A stretch of DNA of 64,000 nt from Melieria omissa. Taxonomy: Eukaryota; Arthropoda; Insecta; Diptera; Ulidiidae. The first letter of the stretch is position 1. Each line of letters starts with the position of its first letter. The position numbers were made by a program, and so were the translations under genes. The stretch lies in assembly GCA_963971225.1 (NCBI GenBank), contig OZ020269.1:20272921-20336920 (forward strand), given 5' to 3'. Below are positions 24,731 through 37,661 of the stretch, in pieces. The notes under the pieces are model-generated. The model searched no databases, was not told the origin of the DNA, and saw only the letters and a program-made list of their open reading frames with translations.

Positions 24731-25443
24731 TTAAAGCATAAAACTTAATTAAATTAAATAAGAAGTTTTAGCTTTCAATACTCAACGCTTTAGTGCCACT
24801 AATGATGTCACATGTATCGCCATTAAAATCTATTAAACTTTCTCATAAGCAATTCTTCCTCCCAAAAACTTTCCTAAGATGCCAAGAATCTCCTAAATCT
24901 AGGAGGAAATCTCCTGATCTCGCAACACTGTGGCTCAGCATAGTCTACAATGATCAAGACGTTCATAGTAGGGGATTGCAAAACCGAATCCCGAAATCCC
25001 GGAATCCGGATCGACAAAATCCGATCACGGGATCGAAACATAAAAATAGCCAAGTTTACTGCCTGTGATGTTTGAATAAGTTTGAATGCAACAGTAGCTC
25101 TGTTTGTGTATGTATACTTTGTGGAAATTTCTACAAATCAGCTCTGTTTGGTTATTTTTCCAGTTGAAATTCGCCAGTAACTAAAATCAGGAAGGTTTGA
25201 AAATTAGAGTAAATAAAACCATCCATGAAAGTAAACCAGAAATTTTTAAAAATTTGCAAGTTCAACTCGTGTTTAAACCAGTGTAACTTTTTACATTTAC
25301 ATACACAGGGAAAATGGTTTCAATATTTCAGAGGGTCAAAGAAAGAAACAGCTGATACAAAAGTTTCATTTGAAGTTTAAAGCTATAGGAAATCTTGAAT
25401 TATTGATCTGCAGGTCTGCAGTCTCAGGTAGTTTGGCAGTTAA

Positions 25444-25612
25444 CCCTTTTAGTACCGGAAGCCGATATATCGGCCCGTGCCTTGTACCGCTTTACTATTC
25501 GCATTGCGGGAGATCTCTATCTCAAAATAATTTTGTATTACGTTATAAATGATCTAATTTCATTACGAGAGAATAAAAAAAAAATGGTTTTTGTATTAAC
25601 TCTTTATGGACG
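25444..25612 (+). mobile_element. Partial TTAA-type MITE end
   Basis: TTAA (25440-25443) is followed by CCCTTTTAGTACCGG and a small palindrome, CCGATATATCGG. This resembles the left end of a piggyBac-like MITE. No matching right end was found; it may have been lost when the neighbouring element arrived. Confidence 0.4.
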
Positions 25613-25616
25613 TTAA

Positions 25617-26242
25617 CCCATTTTCGGCCGCTACCAGAAATAGCCAATATTTTTGTAATTCCTTTTAAGGACTTACATTTAGGACCTTAATCAAGAATAT
25701 TTTTGGATTTTTTTGGTGTTTTTTTTTTTACAAAATTTTTTTTATAAATTAATAAAAATTCAATTTCAAATAAAAACAAATATATTTGTACATAGTTTTA
25801 GTCAAATAATAATCAAGAATGAAAACAAACAATTGTTGGCTTACATATGTACATACATGACGACTTCTGGTCAATGGTCGATTTTTCGGCCACTGAAAAG
25901 TACGCGGTGCTGAGAGGTAAAAATATTTTCATAATCTTATGGATATCAATTGATTATGGTAATTTGGTCTTTAGGCTTCGTAAATAATCAATAATAAATC
26001 AATAATTTAAAAAGGTTATATATTTTTCAGAATATTCAAAATATGACTACAAAAATGCTTTTTTTCGTGCCTTCACCAACATCTCTAAAATTAGCTTTAA
26101 AAACAAAAAATATTATTTCGAGGGGTTACCAAAAGACCAAAGCTATTTTATGCATCAAAAGTTCAAAGATATAATGTCTAAGTGCAGAGCTACTCTCCTT
26201 CAAAGTGGCTGGTCGAAAAATCGACCAGCGGCCGAAAATGGG
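25617..26242. mobile_element. TTAA-flanked MITE (piggyBac-like), CCCATTTTCGGCCGCT ends
   Basis: Perfect 16-bp terminal repeats CCCATTTTCGGCCGCT lie in inverted orientation, bounded by TTAA (25613-25616, 26243-26246). A second inverted pair containing GGTCGATTTTTCG lies inside, near 25876 and 26213. It is 626 bp, AT-rich and has no transposase. Confidence 0.85.
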
Positions 26243-26271
26243 TTAATGTTATAGGAACTTTTCGGCAGCGT

Positions 26272-26590
26272 GCTATTTATTTATTTATTTATTTATTTCA
26301 GTCTAACAACTTACAGACTAACAGAAGTAACAGATAGAAAGATAACAATTCAAATTACCTAAGAAACTCAGAATTAGACAATGTAGGTATTGCAAAAAAC
26401 ATTTTTAGATAGACAAAGATCAATATCCAAAGAATTTGAGAGATAATTATATTGACTGTAAACAACTGTTTGAAGACTCTCGCAAAATAACGTTGCATTG
26501 CCGCATCGGGACGTAGGATCAGTTAGTGCCTCCTCGATCGTTGTTGTGAACAGTATATTTCGTCCCAGTTGCAATTTGAAAGCGTAATTT
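26272..26590 (-). repeat. (AAAT)n-tailed segment, possible retroposon 3' end
   Basis: A run of TTTA units at 26272-26298 (AAAT on the minus strand) borders about 290 bp that are less AT-rich than the surroundings and contain a 66-codon frame (26374-26574). A short-repeat tail beside such a segment suggests a LINE or SINE 3' end. I do not recognise the protein. Confidence 0.3.
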
Positions 26591-27076
26591 TTGTTATTGC
26601 CGTTGTTTTACGCTTGTGTCAAACATTGTTGTTTTGACAAACCAACAATTAGCATTACAGGATTTCGAGAATACTATTCATTCTCTATTTCATCCTTAGT
26701 ATAATGCTTTTTGAATCATGTAAATATTGTTTTTCGTTTGGTTTTTATGATAATTTTTCCAAATCCTAGTAAAACTGTGAAATTCGGCCGGTTATTCTCG
26801 CATAGGCACCTTTTTTCCGCCCGGCACTGCATTTTTCTCTTATAAATTTTATGTGATTTTTCATGTATTCCGTTCGTGGATTCAAACTATGACCCCAGGA
26901 TTGTATTTCATGCCAAGAAAAGTTTAATTTCATTGAAAAATACGTCTAATTTAGTTCTTTAAAATAATATATTTATTTAATCCCGAAAAAATCCGGAGAG
27001 TCCGGGATTGCGGTTTTCAGTCACGAAAATCTCGGGATTGTAAAACTGGTCAGGGATTGCAATCTCTGGTACATAG

Positions 27077-30000
27077 ATCTCAAAAAGATAAGTTCATAAG
27101 CTCACATTTGGGGTAGGCAACGTTCTTATTAGCGAATTAAGAAATGAAAAATGTTTCAGTGCCTAATTATTCTAATTAGTGAGCGACTATACAGTCCTTC
27201 TTCTGAAAGTTCCAAGCGTATTGGTTTATTTAAAATTTTCTCAACTTTTAAATATTAAATTTTCTACTCAATTTGTTTAATAAAATAGCAAAAGACCATT
27301 TATCCAGTCTTCGTTGTTAGAATTTCAAGCGTATTGCGTTTTTAAAATTTTCTTAACCTTTAAATATTCAATTTTCTAATCAATTTGCTGAACAAAATAG
27401 CAAAATACCACTGATCCAGACAATCGAGTTCAAATGTTGTGTGTACGTGCTACTTTAGGGCATTTGTAAGAAATCGTGAGAATTTCTAGCAAAACTGAAA
27501 TTGAATTTAACAAGAAACTCGCGTCAAAAAGGAAGGAAATACATCCAGAAAATTTCAAATGAATTATGTATGGGAAGGGAACATGCACCGAGAACGGATA
27601 CGGATGGTCAACATCAAAGCGCACGAAAGAACAAAGCTGCCGTGCAACTTTTACGAATGCAAATACTACACAGCGCCAGCCAGCGAAATCGGGAGCCGAG
27701 AGCAGCGTGAAATGCCGCAGAGCACGTAATGGCGGCGTCGAATGAAGTTGCCGCAATGCATTAAATGCGCATTAACACTGGGGACACACGAAACGAAAAT
27801 GGAAAAACTGAAAATGCCCAGCTCAGCCAAAAATCCCAAGAAACAAGCGCTGACACGGACAGCCGCAACGGCTACCTGCAGTTCGGTACGCGCTCAAGTC
27901 AATTTTAATGGACAATGGGCCAAGGTAACAAGGAACAAGTTGCACTAAAATACAATTACGTGCTGGAAAGTCCAAAATTAACAACAACAAAAACAAAAGC
28001 AAATAGCACAGCAACGCCCATTAAGGGGAAAATTGTACAGGGCACAGACTGACGGACAGTCTCACGCTGTGGTGCGGGGGGCCGCCTAGAGCGGATGCGC
28101 CGCAAACTGCAGCAATTTCCAAAATGAATTGTATACGAGTTGGTTTTTTTTTAATTTCTTGCTGCTCTATTCTTGCGTTTATTTTTGTTGTGTGGTAATT
28201 TTAATTTTGACTAATAGGTGTGGGTACGCGTACTTCATGCTCGGTACTCCTTTTTTCTACACACCTCAGCCGAAAGCGCGGCGTTGCGCTCGAGCGCCTT
28301 TCTCGTTGGGTTTTCGGTGGGAACTCGCTTATCAAATCAACTGCCAACTACAATAATTACCCAAGCGGAGCGCAGGGCATGGCGCTCTCTCTGTGCGGTA
28401 GCAAATTATTCACATTTTTTTGGTTTCCTGTGAAATAGAATCGTTTAAGGTCAACGCATATTGAAGTGCTGTCAATCCCTCAATAGAGGAAGCGCCAACG
28501 ACCCAAATCATTACCAACAACACACACACACATACAAATCGGTAACGAAATTGCTGCGGCAGCATTAATTATTTTCTATGACAATTTGTGTGACAATGCG
28601 GCGTACAACTTGTGTACGATCCCATTCAACACGCCAAATGTTAATCTCGCATTTATGTAAATTCACTTTGCAGTTGATTAATTCGCCATAAATCGGTTTT
28701 TTTGCCAGCGCTTCTCAGACGCCCACATTGTCGAGCAGCTCGTCGCATTTGCATAACAACGCCAGACGTTGGCGGTGTGTCGTCAAGTCACTTGCCACGC
28801 ATCATCATTGCTATATTTGGCCATCGTCGAACTCGCCCAGCTCACCAATCACCAATTCCACGAGCCAACGCCGCAAAGTAAATAGCAATGTGAATTTTTG
28901 CCGCCACCAAAGTTGGCCAATTTCGTTGTTTATCAGATACCAGCGCGACGGTTTCATTGCGTACACTTCCGAGTGACCGCCCGCTCCTACCAACCAACCA
29001 CTCCGGCACTGCAAGTTCTCCACTGTGCGTCTGCCTTACGCTAAGCTGCTCGTCGCGTCGCTTGTGCTCCATTTCCAAACACGATTTCATGTTATTTTCT
29101 TTTACCAAACACTTTATTGTTGTTTACCTTATGTTGGCTTTTTATTTTGTTGTTTGGAAAGACTGCGCTCGAATTTGAATTTTTTTGTCGTTATTATGGT
29201 TTTTTTTTGTTTTGTGTTGCTCCCATTCAAGCTGAAGTTGTCGCCAGCAAAGCATTGCATTTCATTTTATTTCAATTTTGTAAACATACAAATTGTATAC
29301 GCTCGCGCTTAGCGCTTCATTTGCGCCGCCTGAAGCAGAAGTCACTTTCGTGCGTTTGCATTGAATTTGTTCCCATGGTTTCGGTGTTTAGTTATTAGTA
29401 GTTTCGGTTTTGAATTACAAATTTCCGGTTCAATATTCCATTATTGTTGACGTCTGTGTTGGTCGAAGCAGTGGACCGAAACCACGCTGGTTTGTCGATT
29501 GTAGTTGGATTAGAATAGCTTACAGGTCAACTGGGCCGAGACAACAGTGGTCACAGCGTTGTTGGTGTTGCGTGAAGTATTGATTTATTCATATAATAAA
29601 CAATGTGACAATTGGCACAAATGTTTTGTGGGCGACCACATCATCAATAAAACAAGAAAAATGACAATTCAGTGAAGGCCTTCATTCGAAGGTTGTTAAG
29701 TAAGGAAGTTTTCAACGATTCCTTTATATTTCTTTCTTTGCTTTGGCATAAACAATCAATTTTTCATTTTGACCTGCTTCAATGCTTCACTCCAGCTCTC
29801 TCGGTTGTGGGAGCAAGTTTTCCAACTGGCCCAGAAAAGGACTTCTTTGATGGTTTTCCGCTCCATTGTCGTCTATCAGCTGCTGCTAGATATGAAATAC
29901 AGTTGTCGTTGTATTGAATTACTAACCAACGATATGATCAATTTAGGGATCCGATCTTAATACTATACACTGTGTTATATTCATGTCATTAAATAGGCAA

Positions 30001-30110
30001 ACAGCTGGTGATTCATTCGAATCAGGTCAAGCTTATCTAAAAGTCCTATTTTATATTTTTTTAAATACTATTAGGACTGTCACATCAATAAGTTACAGAG
30101 TCCATAGTTA
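27077..30110. other. Intergenic spacer with CpG-rich patches
   Basis: Patches at 27.5-28.1, 28.2-28.4 and 28.7-29.1 kb are GC-richer with overlapping chance frames up to 108 codons. No domain, splice structure or element end was recognised. Confidence 0.6.
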
Positions 30111-30120
30111 TACCTCACAC

Positions 30121-30447
30121 TTCTTCTTGTTCTTGACTGGCACGACAGCCCGATTACGAGACTAAGGCCTAGCTACCCGCAATCATTCGTATTGTGCGAG
30201 CGAATTTGTACGCGGATGGATGGGACCTACAGTTTTATGCCGATTCCGAACGGCGAGTTGGGAGCTTTTCCATAGACAATTTCACTCTCAGAGGTTTGCC
30301 ATTTCCTGCTGAGAGGACAGCCGCCGAAAGAAAACTTGTGCCTTTCTTTTTTTTTCGGTGTTAACGCAACGGAGTATTGAACTCGCGGAGTCTTGATTCG
30401 CGGCCCAACGCACTAGCCAGCTGAGCTGCGGCGGCTGCCACCGCTGC
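30121..30447 (-). mobile_element. tRNA-derived SINE with perfect 10-bp target duplication
   Basis: Identical 10-mers tacctcacac flank the element (30111-30120 and 30448-30457). Reading the minus strand from 30447, a tRNA-like head carries an A-box-like CAGCTCAGCTGGCTAGTGCG and a B-box-like GAGTTCAATACTCC. The body contains an A-rich tract, and the 3' end is a short caagaa/gaag tail. It is about 327 bp. A tRNA-type internal promoter plus a direct target repeat define it as a SINE. Confidence 0.82.
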
Positions 30448-30457
30448 TACCTCACAC

Positions 30458-31197
30458 TAGCTTGAATTATATTTCTATAAAGATTATATAGAATCAGAGG
30501 ACGTAGCTAAGGAGGAATTTTGGGTGTCATCAGTCACATATGTCGGTCGATGAGATGGCGTCTTTAAATTTCAATGCGATACATTTCTTGTTGAGATGCT
30601 GAAATCCAATTTCAAGAATTTCATGAAAATTTTCACTGATCTTTAATGAATTACAGCGTTGTTCGTTGATTTCACTTGGTGACACGGCAATTCTTCCACG
30701 AGATAAACGATAATCACCATAAATTTGGTTCATCAATTAAAATGTTTCGATAAAAGTTTTAGCAAGTTTAAAACAAATGTTAATATTGGCTCTTCGATGC
30801 CAATTTTTGTACCGATGACTCACACATACTTTTACTTCAGCGCAATAACTTTGCTTCCAATGAAACAAATTTCATGAAATTTTTACTAAAAATCTAAAAA
30901 AAAATTGAAATTTCCAATGCCAAGTCACATGTAGGTGGCGCCACCACAAAATGCTCTATTTGAAAAGTGCAGTGTACTTTAAAAATCGCGTTAGGGCCCC
31001 CCATTCAAAATTCTGGCTACGTCCTTGTATAGATTTGCCAGTTTTATAAAACAACAGAGGAATCTGTCTTTTGACAAGACTTCACTTGAATGCCAGGCAA
31101 ACATCTTATCGAGATTGACGTTTTCGAATCTGTTCCAGCTGCACTGGCAAACGGGCAAATTTGTGCTAAACAACAAAAAAAAACATGTTGGTGTCTA
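30458..31197. other. Short spacer between SINE and modular element copy 1
   Basis: No supported feature; only short frames on both strands. Confidence 0.6.
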
Positions 31198-31839
31198 CAT
31201 ATCGCACACGCACAACAAAAGTGACACAACTAAAAATTTTTGATTTTTCAGGGAACGCAAAAAACTGTTTTTGAGCTAAATAAACATTTTTTTCAAATAA
31301 CGAATAGACCGTTCAGTAGAAAATTCTTACAGATTATACTGTATGATAAATTGCGCGATTTCTTTTTTATTTTACACTAGAAAATCCAAAATTTTGAGTT
31401 GTGACTGTTTTGATGATATTTTAATTCAATAATTACCGAATTATTTCAAGTTATCCCACTTTTTCTGAATTTAATAATTATAAATGGCAGTTAAAAAGTT
31501 GAAAGAAAAATTTTGAAAATTCATAATTAATTTTAATAATTAAAAATCAATACAAAAATTGTCAGAATTTTGCTTAAAATTAACTTTAACAAAAATTTAT
31601 TTCGTCAAGAGTGACATAATTTGAGTTAGGACTCTTTTGCATTGAGCTGCAGCGATCAAATAGCATCAAACTTCTGACATGAAAAGAGACCTAACTGTGT
31701 TTTTGCAACAGTTAACAACAACAAAATATACTGAGCTTTTGCTGATTGGTAGATTTATGCATTGTGCACAGTATTAACACATAAAACCGAAAATGAAAAA
31801 TTTTGAGTTGTATCACTTTTGTAGTGCGTGTGCGATATG
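31198..31839 (+). mobile_element. Modular inverted-repeat element, copy 1
   Basis: The terminal inverted repeats begin CATATCGCACACGCAC and extend inwards as CAAAAGTGACAnAACTnAAA, with TA on both sides. Five related blocks of the form AGTGACA-AACT-AAATTTT occur in both orientations inside (near 31217, 31390, 31445, 31607, 31795). There is no open frame. The superfamily is unassigned; the TA flanks would suit Tc1/mariner. Confidence 0.75.
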
Positions 31840-34569
31840 TAGGTCGTTTCAACACCAAATATCTGATGATTTTGTAGCTAAACATTTGTAAGCATCGCTA
31901 TTTTCCTTTTCTGCGACGTCAACTGTCTCGAAGCTTTAAGTTGTTGTGAATACCGCCATAGCTGCCGGTTATCTAAGACTCTAGATGTTCTTCTCCCCCT
32001 AACTCCTAATAATCACAACCTCTCTCCCCCGCCCCCTCCCCGATTCACCTTCGATAAATCCAAACACTGCTACACATTCGCACATCTAAAATAGGGAAGT
32101 GAATGCCACCGGAAGTAAATGCTGTCGGCATTATTTGATTCAGTAAAAACAACGTTTTCTGCATTTTACAGCACATGTTGCATATGAGTGAACGAGTACT
32201 TAATTGCAGTCCACGACTGACCGCGCAGTTGTCTGTTGCGCCGCAGCACACGTGACCCCAATTTGAGACAACGCGAGCTCAACGGCCAAACAACCAACGC
32301 ATTTCGATGCATTGGCACGAATTCGAATCGTGTGCCCCAGGGACGGCGGCCACTTTGAACGCAAAGTGTGCCGTACCGTAGGCCACAGCGCGACTCGAAT
32401 GCGACGTAAACACTGACACGCCAAATCAAAGTTTTGCCAGCCGACAGCGTGACAAAAGTTTAGGTAGAATTGAAATTTGATGCCTTTACGGTGAGGGTGA
32501 AAATTGCAGCAACACGAAATGCTTGTTAGCTAATTACTGCAACTCTACTGGCCGACAGACAGACAAACAGTCGATTTGACATGCGCTGGCCGTCGTGCCA
32601 CACCGAAACAGTGGAGACAAGCTGGGAGCAACGCAATCGGCACCGAACAACAATGACTGCAATGCGCAATTAAATGTTGTTAAAATTGCGTGAAATCCGC
32701 ATTGTGTGTCGCATTGTGTGGCCGGGGTAGACGCCCCGGTTGTCAGTGCTCCTCCACGCAATTGACAAACTCAAGTGCGAGTCTTAAGGGGTTGCGGCAG
32801 ACATCACTGCGACGCTGAAGTGCGGGAAAACGCATTTCCAATGGATACTTTTTGTGTTTAGTTTTGCTTTCGTTGTGTCTTGAGTGGGCTTTACGTTGGT
32901 ATGGCCGGTATTTACGTTGAATTTCGGTTTCGAATATCAACAGCACAGTCACAACAACAACAAAAACTCCAGGGTTTCCTGATAATTGCCGGCAACTCAA
33001 CGAACGAACGAACGAACGACCAAACGCGCCATTGCTGCTGTCATTTGTCAATTTGACGTCGCTGCTATGTGGCTTTGAAAGTACACTCAACTCTAAGCGC
33101 TGCACGTATAAAATCTCAGCCACATATCAAATTTTAAAGTTGGAAAAATAATGAATTTTATATATTTTTTATACATTCTTTAACATTTTACTACCCCCAG
33201 AACTAATCCGTTGGGGATTTGAGCATCAAAACATAGCAAAGCAAAAGCAAAGAAGACGCCAAGAAAGCCTGTGTGGCCTCAAACAACACTCGAATACTTC
33301 ATAGACTTTATTGTTGTTGTTTTGCTTTTGGCTGACCAAATTGCTGCTGGTTTCTTTTATTGCTCAATTTGCCCATAAGCGGATTTTGGCGTTGATTTAG
33401 TTGTTTTTCAAATTTTCTTCGTATAGATTCTCGTACATTTTACTATGCAATATGGCTTGCATATTATTTGTTGTTGTTGCTTGCCTTAATGCCATACTTA
33501 TAGTAGCACTCTTTACACACATAGCCACATGTTAATACATACAGCTGAATGTGGCATGTGTCATGTGGCACTTGTTATCGCATTTACCTTTGACCTCAAC
33601 TACTGAAAATTGAAACTTTTGTGTCAGCGCTTGATTTTTTTATTGTTTGCTTTATTAGTGCTTTGGTTTACTTTGACGCATTCGAATTGTCAAATCGGCA
33701 TTTTTTCTAATTTCTATGTGTGTGAGGTGTTGATTTTATTTTGCTCCGTTTCATTGGGTATTGTTGCACAATACAGCAAAGTGTGTCACCACAAGTACAA
33801 ATCGCATTGCGAACACAAGTTGGCAGTTCCACTTTTAATGACGTTAGACTGCTACAATTACACACGCTTGCCTCAACACTTGTCAATATTGTCGACAAAG
33901 CATTTTCTGCTTTGGTTTTTTTTAGTCTTTTTCAAAACTTACTATTCGTTCAAAGTGTTTCGCCTTGAATGCTGAAGACTTCAAATGAATTCTGTAAGAA
34001 AAAATTTCATTTCATTGAACTGAACACTTGAAGTGGTCAACAGAAAATTAAAAAATTATTCATAGAGAAGGCTGAATAAAAATAAATGCTCGTAAATTTG
34101 AGAGACAATATTCGAAGGCTAGATTTACTCCAAGATTGATTCTTTATATATCACTATTGACCCAATTGTGCTCTTGTAGGGGGGCTGTTACTTCTATCTG
34201 GTTGGTTGATTGGTTGAGTGGTTGTTACCACAACTAGGTAGCACAATTAGCACATAAAGTGCCATTTTGCTGCCGCATCCTAATTTGTGTTGATTTTGGC
34301 CGGTATTTTAAATGCACTTTGTGGGATCCAGGGAGTGTAAAAGCCTCCTGATCCATATAATTGATATTGTTTGGAAGTCTTCCGCATAGGTGGTGCCGAA
34401 AGCGTAGTCTGATGCCTGCTAAACCAATGTATGTAAATTTTTCTCCCTGGTTCTCTTCTACTTTTACGTAGTCCTTACATTTTTGGCCAACTTGTATGTG
34501 CCATCTCGTAAAACATATTCGCTTTGAATAAATAGTTTTTGAACATCAGTGTAGACGTCTATACAACAA
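31840..34569. other. Intergenic spacer
   Basis: A CpG-rich patch at 32.2-33.1 kb contains a short (AACG)n tract near 33.0 kb and overlapping chance frames up to 126 codons. The remainder is AT-rich. No supported gene. Confidence 0.6.
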
Positions 34570-35290
34570 ATCTTAAACCAACCAAGCATGGTCGGGTGGG
34601 TTGTGCTATCGAATCCGAAAAATTAAATCTAAACTTAAAGCTCCGGCTGCCAGATTACTGTTGTATCTTCCAAACCGAAGTAACAGCAATCTGCACAGCC
34701 TCTGATTGACTCAGGGTTAACGGAATATCAGGAAGAGGTGACCTGATACTTTAGGACAGCCAATCCGCTCTTAGAGTTCTGGATGCGGTCATAACAACAT
34801 CAAAGACTGTCCTTAGCTGCAGCAAATCTCTAAGCTGCAGAGGAGCTTCAAGTTCGCCTATGCTAGGTCCCGGCACATAGGCATATTCCAGAGAACTGCA
34901 GAGCAAAAGAGCCCACTCGGCATAGAACAACTGAATAATTATGTAAAGATATGACGCCGCTTTGTGTCCTCTCTTAACCTGTTAGCTTCATGAATAATTT
35001 AAGATGGGCTGAAGGCAACACAAGTTTCTTTGCACGGAAACTTTGGCGAACTTTCGACGTTCTAAAGAACTTCTTTCATTAAACCAGATCAGAACATCCG
35101 ATAGCACCCACGTTAAAAAACTGGGACATTTTTCAATGGATATCTTACCTTCTATGCTGCTGTCCTGCTTTATCCAGAAGAATAGCCTTTTAAGGCGAGT
35201 TCTTCTTCGATAGCCTGGGAGATCTCACTGATAAGACTATTCGCTGTCTGCTAAGCTTCGTAGAAAGCTCCAATTGATTCAATGAGTGAG
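34570..35290 (+). mobile_element. Dead LINE fragment: RNase H domain to C-terminus
   Basis: The plus strand, with many stops and shifts, reads HGRVGCAIESEKLNLNLKLRLPDYC..FQTEVTAI and then DSQSALRVLDAV, an RNase H domain with the DSQ active-site segment. Further on come CCCPALSRR and FFDSLGDLTDKTIRCLLSFV, the usual C-terminal tail. It is heavily mutated. Confidence 0.68.
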
Positions 35291-36839
35291 CGGTTTTATG
35301 CCTACCTACCTAAACCATCCCAAATGTCCGTTTTCATTGCATTGTTTGAAATTTTCTCCATGTAAACCACTTTGAACCATAACTTCAAAGCATTATAAAC
35401 TTATTAAAAAATTAAATTAGAATTTTTTAAATATAATAAACTTGAAAATTGTCTGTGAAATATTGTGGAGCGTTGCATTTACATTTTGAAATTTTCTACA
35501 TTATTGTACCAATTTGTCCAGACTTGACCATTAATTAATTTAATTACAGAGATCTTCACCTCTGATAGTCTCACAAGGTTGCAGTTATTGTTGTATTACA
35601 AATTTTTGTGTGCTTACAATTTTCTTTCTTTCTCACGACAAATCATTTGTTTAGCTCGGCCCAAATCAAAATGACTTGTCACATAGTTTTGTTGTTTTTT
35701 TGTAATTTTATTGCTTTCATATTTTTCAAATTTGTATTGCTCCCATTTTTGTCGCTTAATTGTTAGCATTAAACTTTAGCATTTGTACAAACACATTCAA
35801 GAGACAAAAGCTAAACTGCAAAAGTTCAAACAAGGTTGCTTCCATCAAAAGACTTAAGTGGGGGAAAAACAAGAGCATCACAAAAACAAAAACACCATTC
35901 AATGTCAAAATTGTTGCGACTGCCGCCAGACTAAAAATACACCAAAATGTTTTGACTTTTTATAAATGTCAAGAACAGACGCGCAACTGCGCCCACTTAC
36001 TGGAGTGTCGGCAGTCGGCAGCAAATGCCACAAGCAGCTTTAAACTTTTAACATGACAGACAGCGGCGCCCGTTCGTGCAACAAATGTGTTTCTTCAAGT
36101 GTATTTTAATTAATTGTATTTTAAATGCAACTCTCTTGGCTGGTGAGTTCCCCTTTTTTCAATTTTTTGTTTTTTAATACAAAATAAGTCAAATGTGTAC
36201 ACAAGCAGAGTAGCGGCATTTCTGCGCGCTGGATACAACCAAGTTTTATTTTCTTTCATACAACTACACGAATGACTGTTGCATGAGTCATGAATCTGCA
36301 GCAAAGCATATCGAAGACTCTATAAAATACTATATACCAATATTTTTTTGTTTTGTTTGTTTTCAACTCTCAACACTCATTTGTCAACTGCTTTTTATGA
36401 CCTTAACTTTAGCGGCTCATCATCAACTAAAATACTTTTACTGCATCATAAAACAAGCTTTCAGAAATGCTGTTAATACCTGCGCGTTTATAACCTTTGA
36501 CTGACACTTGTGCGCATGCGCAACAGCACAGCGCATTTATGACACTGACATAACTCATTTTTATTGCTTTTAACTGCGGCACCATTTTCTTATTGCATTG
36601 CATATCGAATATGGTTCAATAGTTAATATTATTATTGTGTCCATGCCCTGCCCTTGGTGCCCTGGCTTGCGCCTCCCTCCTTGCGAGCAAGTAATGGGCC
36701 CACTTCCGCTGGCGACTCTCATCACCAAGCCAGAAGGCAGCCATTTCTACGAAATACTCCACTGCACCTCTGTGTAACCTGATCACAAAACAAGTCCAGT
36801 CTCTAGTAACCAATTGCATTCACTTTTGCAATCGCCATA
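35291..36839. other. Intergenic spacer
   Basis: AT-rich with chance frames, including a 98-codon Lys-rich plus frame at 35760-36056 that I do not recognise. The 36616-36819 minus frame may belong to the neighbouring LINE fragment. Confidence 0.55.
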
Positions 36840-37360
36840 AAAGATTCCCATAAGCTCTGGATCTGAGTTAGACGGACCATTGTTTTACTAAGGTTTTGTT
36901 GTCCTCATAAAGACGAGTCTTTGACCCAATCCTAGTGAGATGCTCGTTAAAAAAATAAACCCGGTGACGAGCCCCAAGATAATTCTCAAGTCACTCTGAC
37001 CCAAGCCCAGAATTAGTTCGTTCTGTTGGGCATGGGCGCATCAATACACATCTTTGACTGCCTACATGTCGTGAGACTACGCCAGTAGTCGAAGTGCTTG
37101 CGGGCTAATGTGCCACTAAGTGTGGCTATGTGCTCAAATAAGCCTCAGTTAATCGCTGGTTCAGGTTCTACGAAACGGATTATAGATCCAGCTCTGGCGA
37201 GTTCATCCGCCTTTACATTGCCCTCGACATCGCAATGCCGAGGTACCCACAGAGGTCTGACGACATTGTCAGTACTTAGCTCGTTCCCTCCCGCACCATT
37301 TTGGATTTTGTCTGCTTTGCTGAGTAAGCCTGGACAGCGGCTTGACTGTCGGAGCAAATA
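36840..37360 (-). mobile_element. Dead LINE fragment: end of RNase H and following region
   Basis: The minus strand reads RPLWVPRHCDVEGNVKADEL, the last RNase H motif (W-P-x-H-x2-x-G-N-x-x-A-D), then ARAGSIIRFVEPEPAIN. After a frame change it reads ARKHFDYWRSLTTCRQSK and a degraded LGLVTG segment. The DVEGN wording differs from the 15.1-kb copy, so this is probably a different LINE family. The 36616-36819 frame just downstream on the same strand may be part of it but is unrecognised. Confidence 0.65.
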
Positions 37361-37661
37361 TATGTGTCACACCCAGACCTTCCCCTCCGCCGCAGATCGA
37401 AAACTCAACAGATGGTTGCGCAATGCATTGCCAGTGGCCTGGAAAAAGCGCAAATTTACTCTCAACTCAAACGTGCTTCGGCCTTCACTTTCAGATGCTT
37501 ATAATCTTTGCTCATTTGTGAAGCCAAACGTAGTTTTTTGTTAAACAGTGTAAGTAGGGCTTACTGCACTTTTTGGCAACATATGCTGCTTTCATATATA
37601 ACAAACTTTGCTGGCAATCTGTCTCGTACTATTAGCGTTTTAGCGGATGACATTGCAAATA

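Larger units (their letters stand above)
24969..27068. mobile_element. Probable composite hAT-like element holding nested insertions
   Basis: The left end GGGGATTGCAAAACCGAATC and the reverse complement of the right end CAGAGATTGCAATCCCTGAC are similar, and both run into sequence rich in AATCCCGG-type motifs. The flanks gttcatag (left) and gtacatag (right) match in 7 of 8 bases, as for a hAT duplication. Inside lie a TTAA element (25617-26242), a partial TTAA-type end at 25444 and a (TTTA)n-tailed stretch near 26.27 kb. The boundary pairing is inference. Confidence 0.5.
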
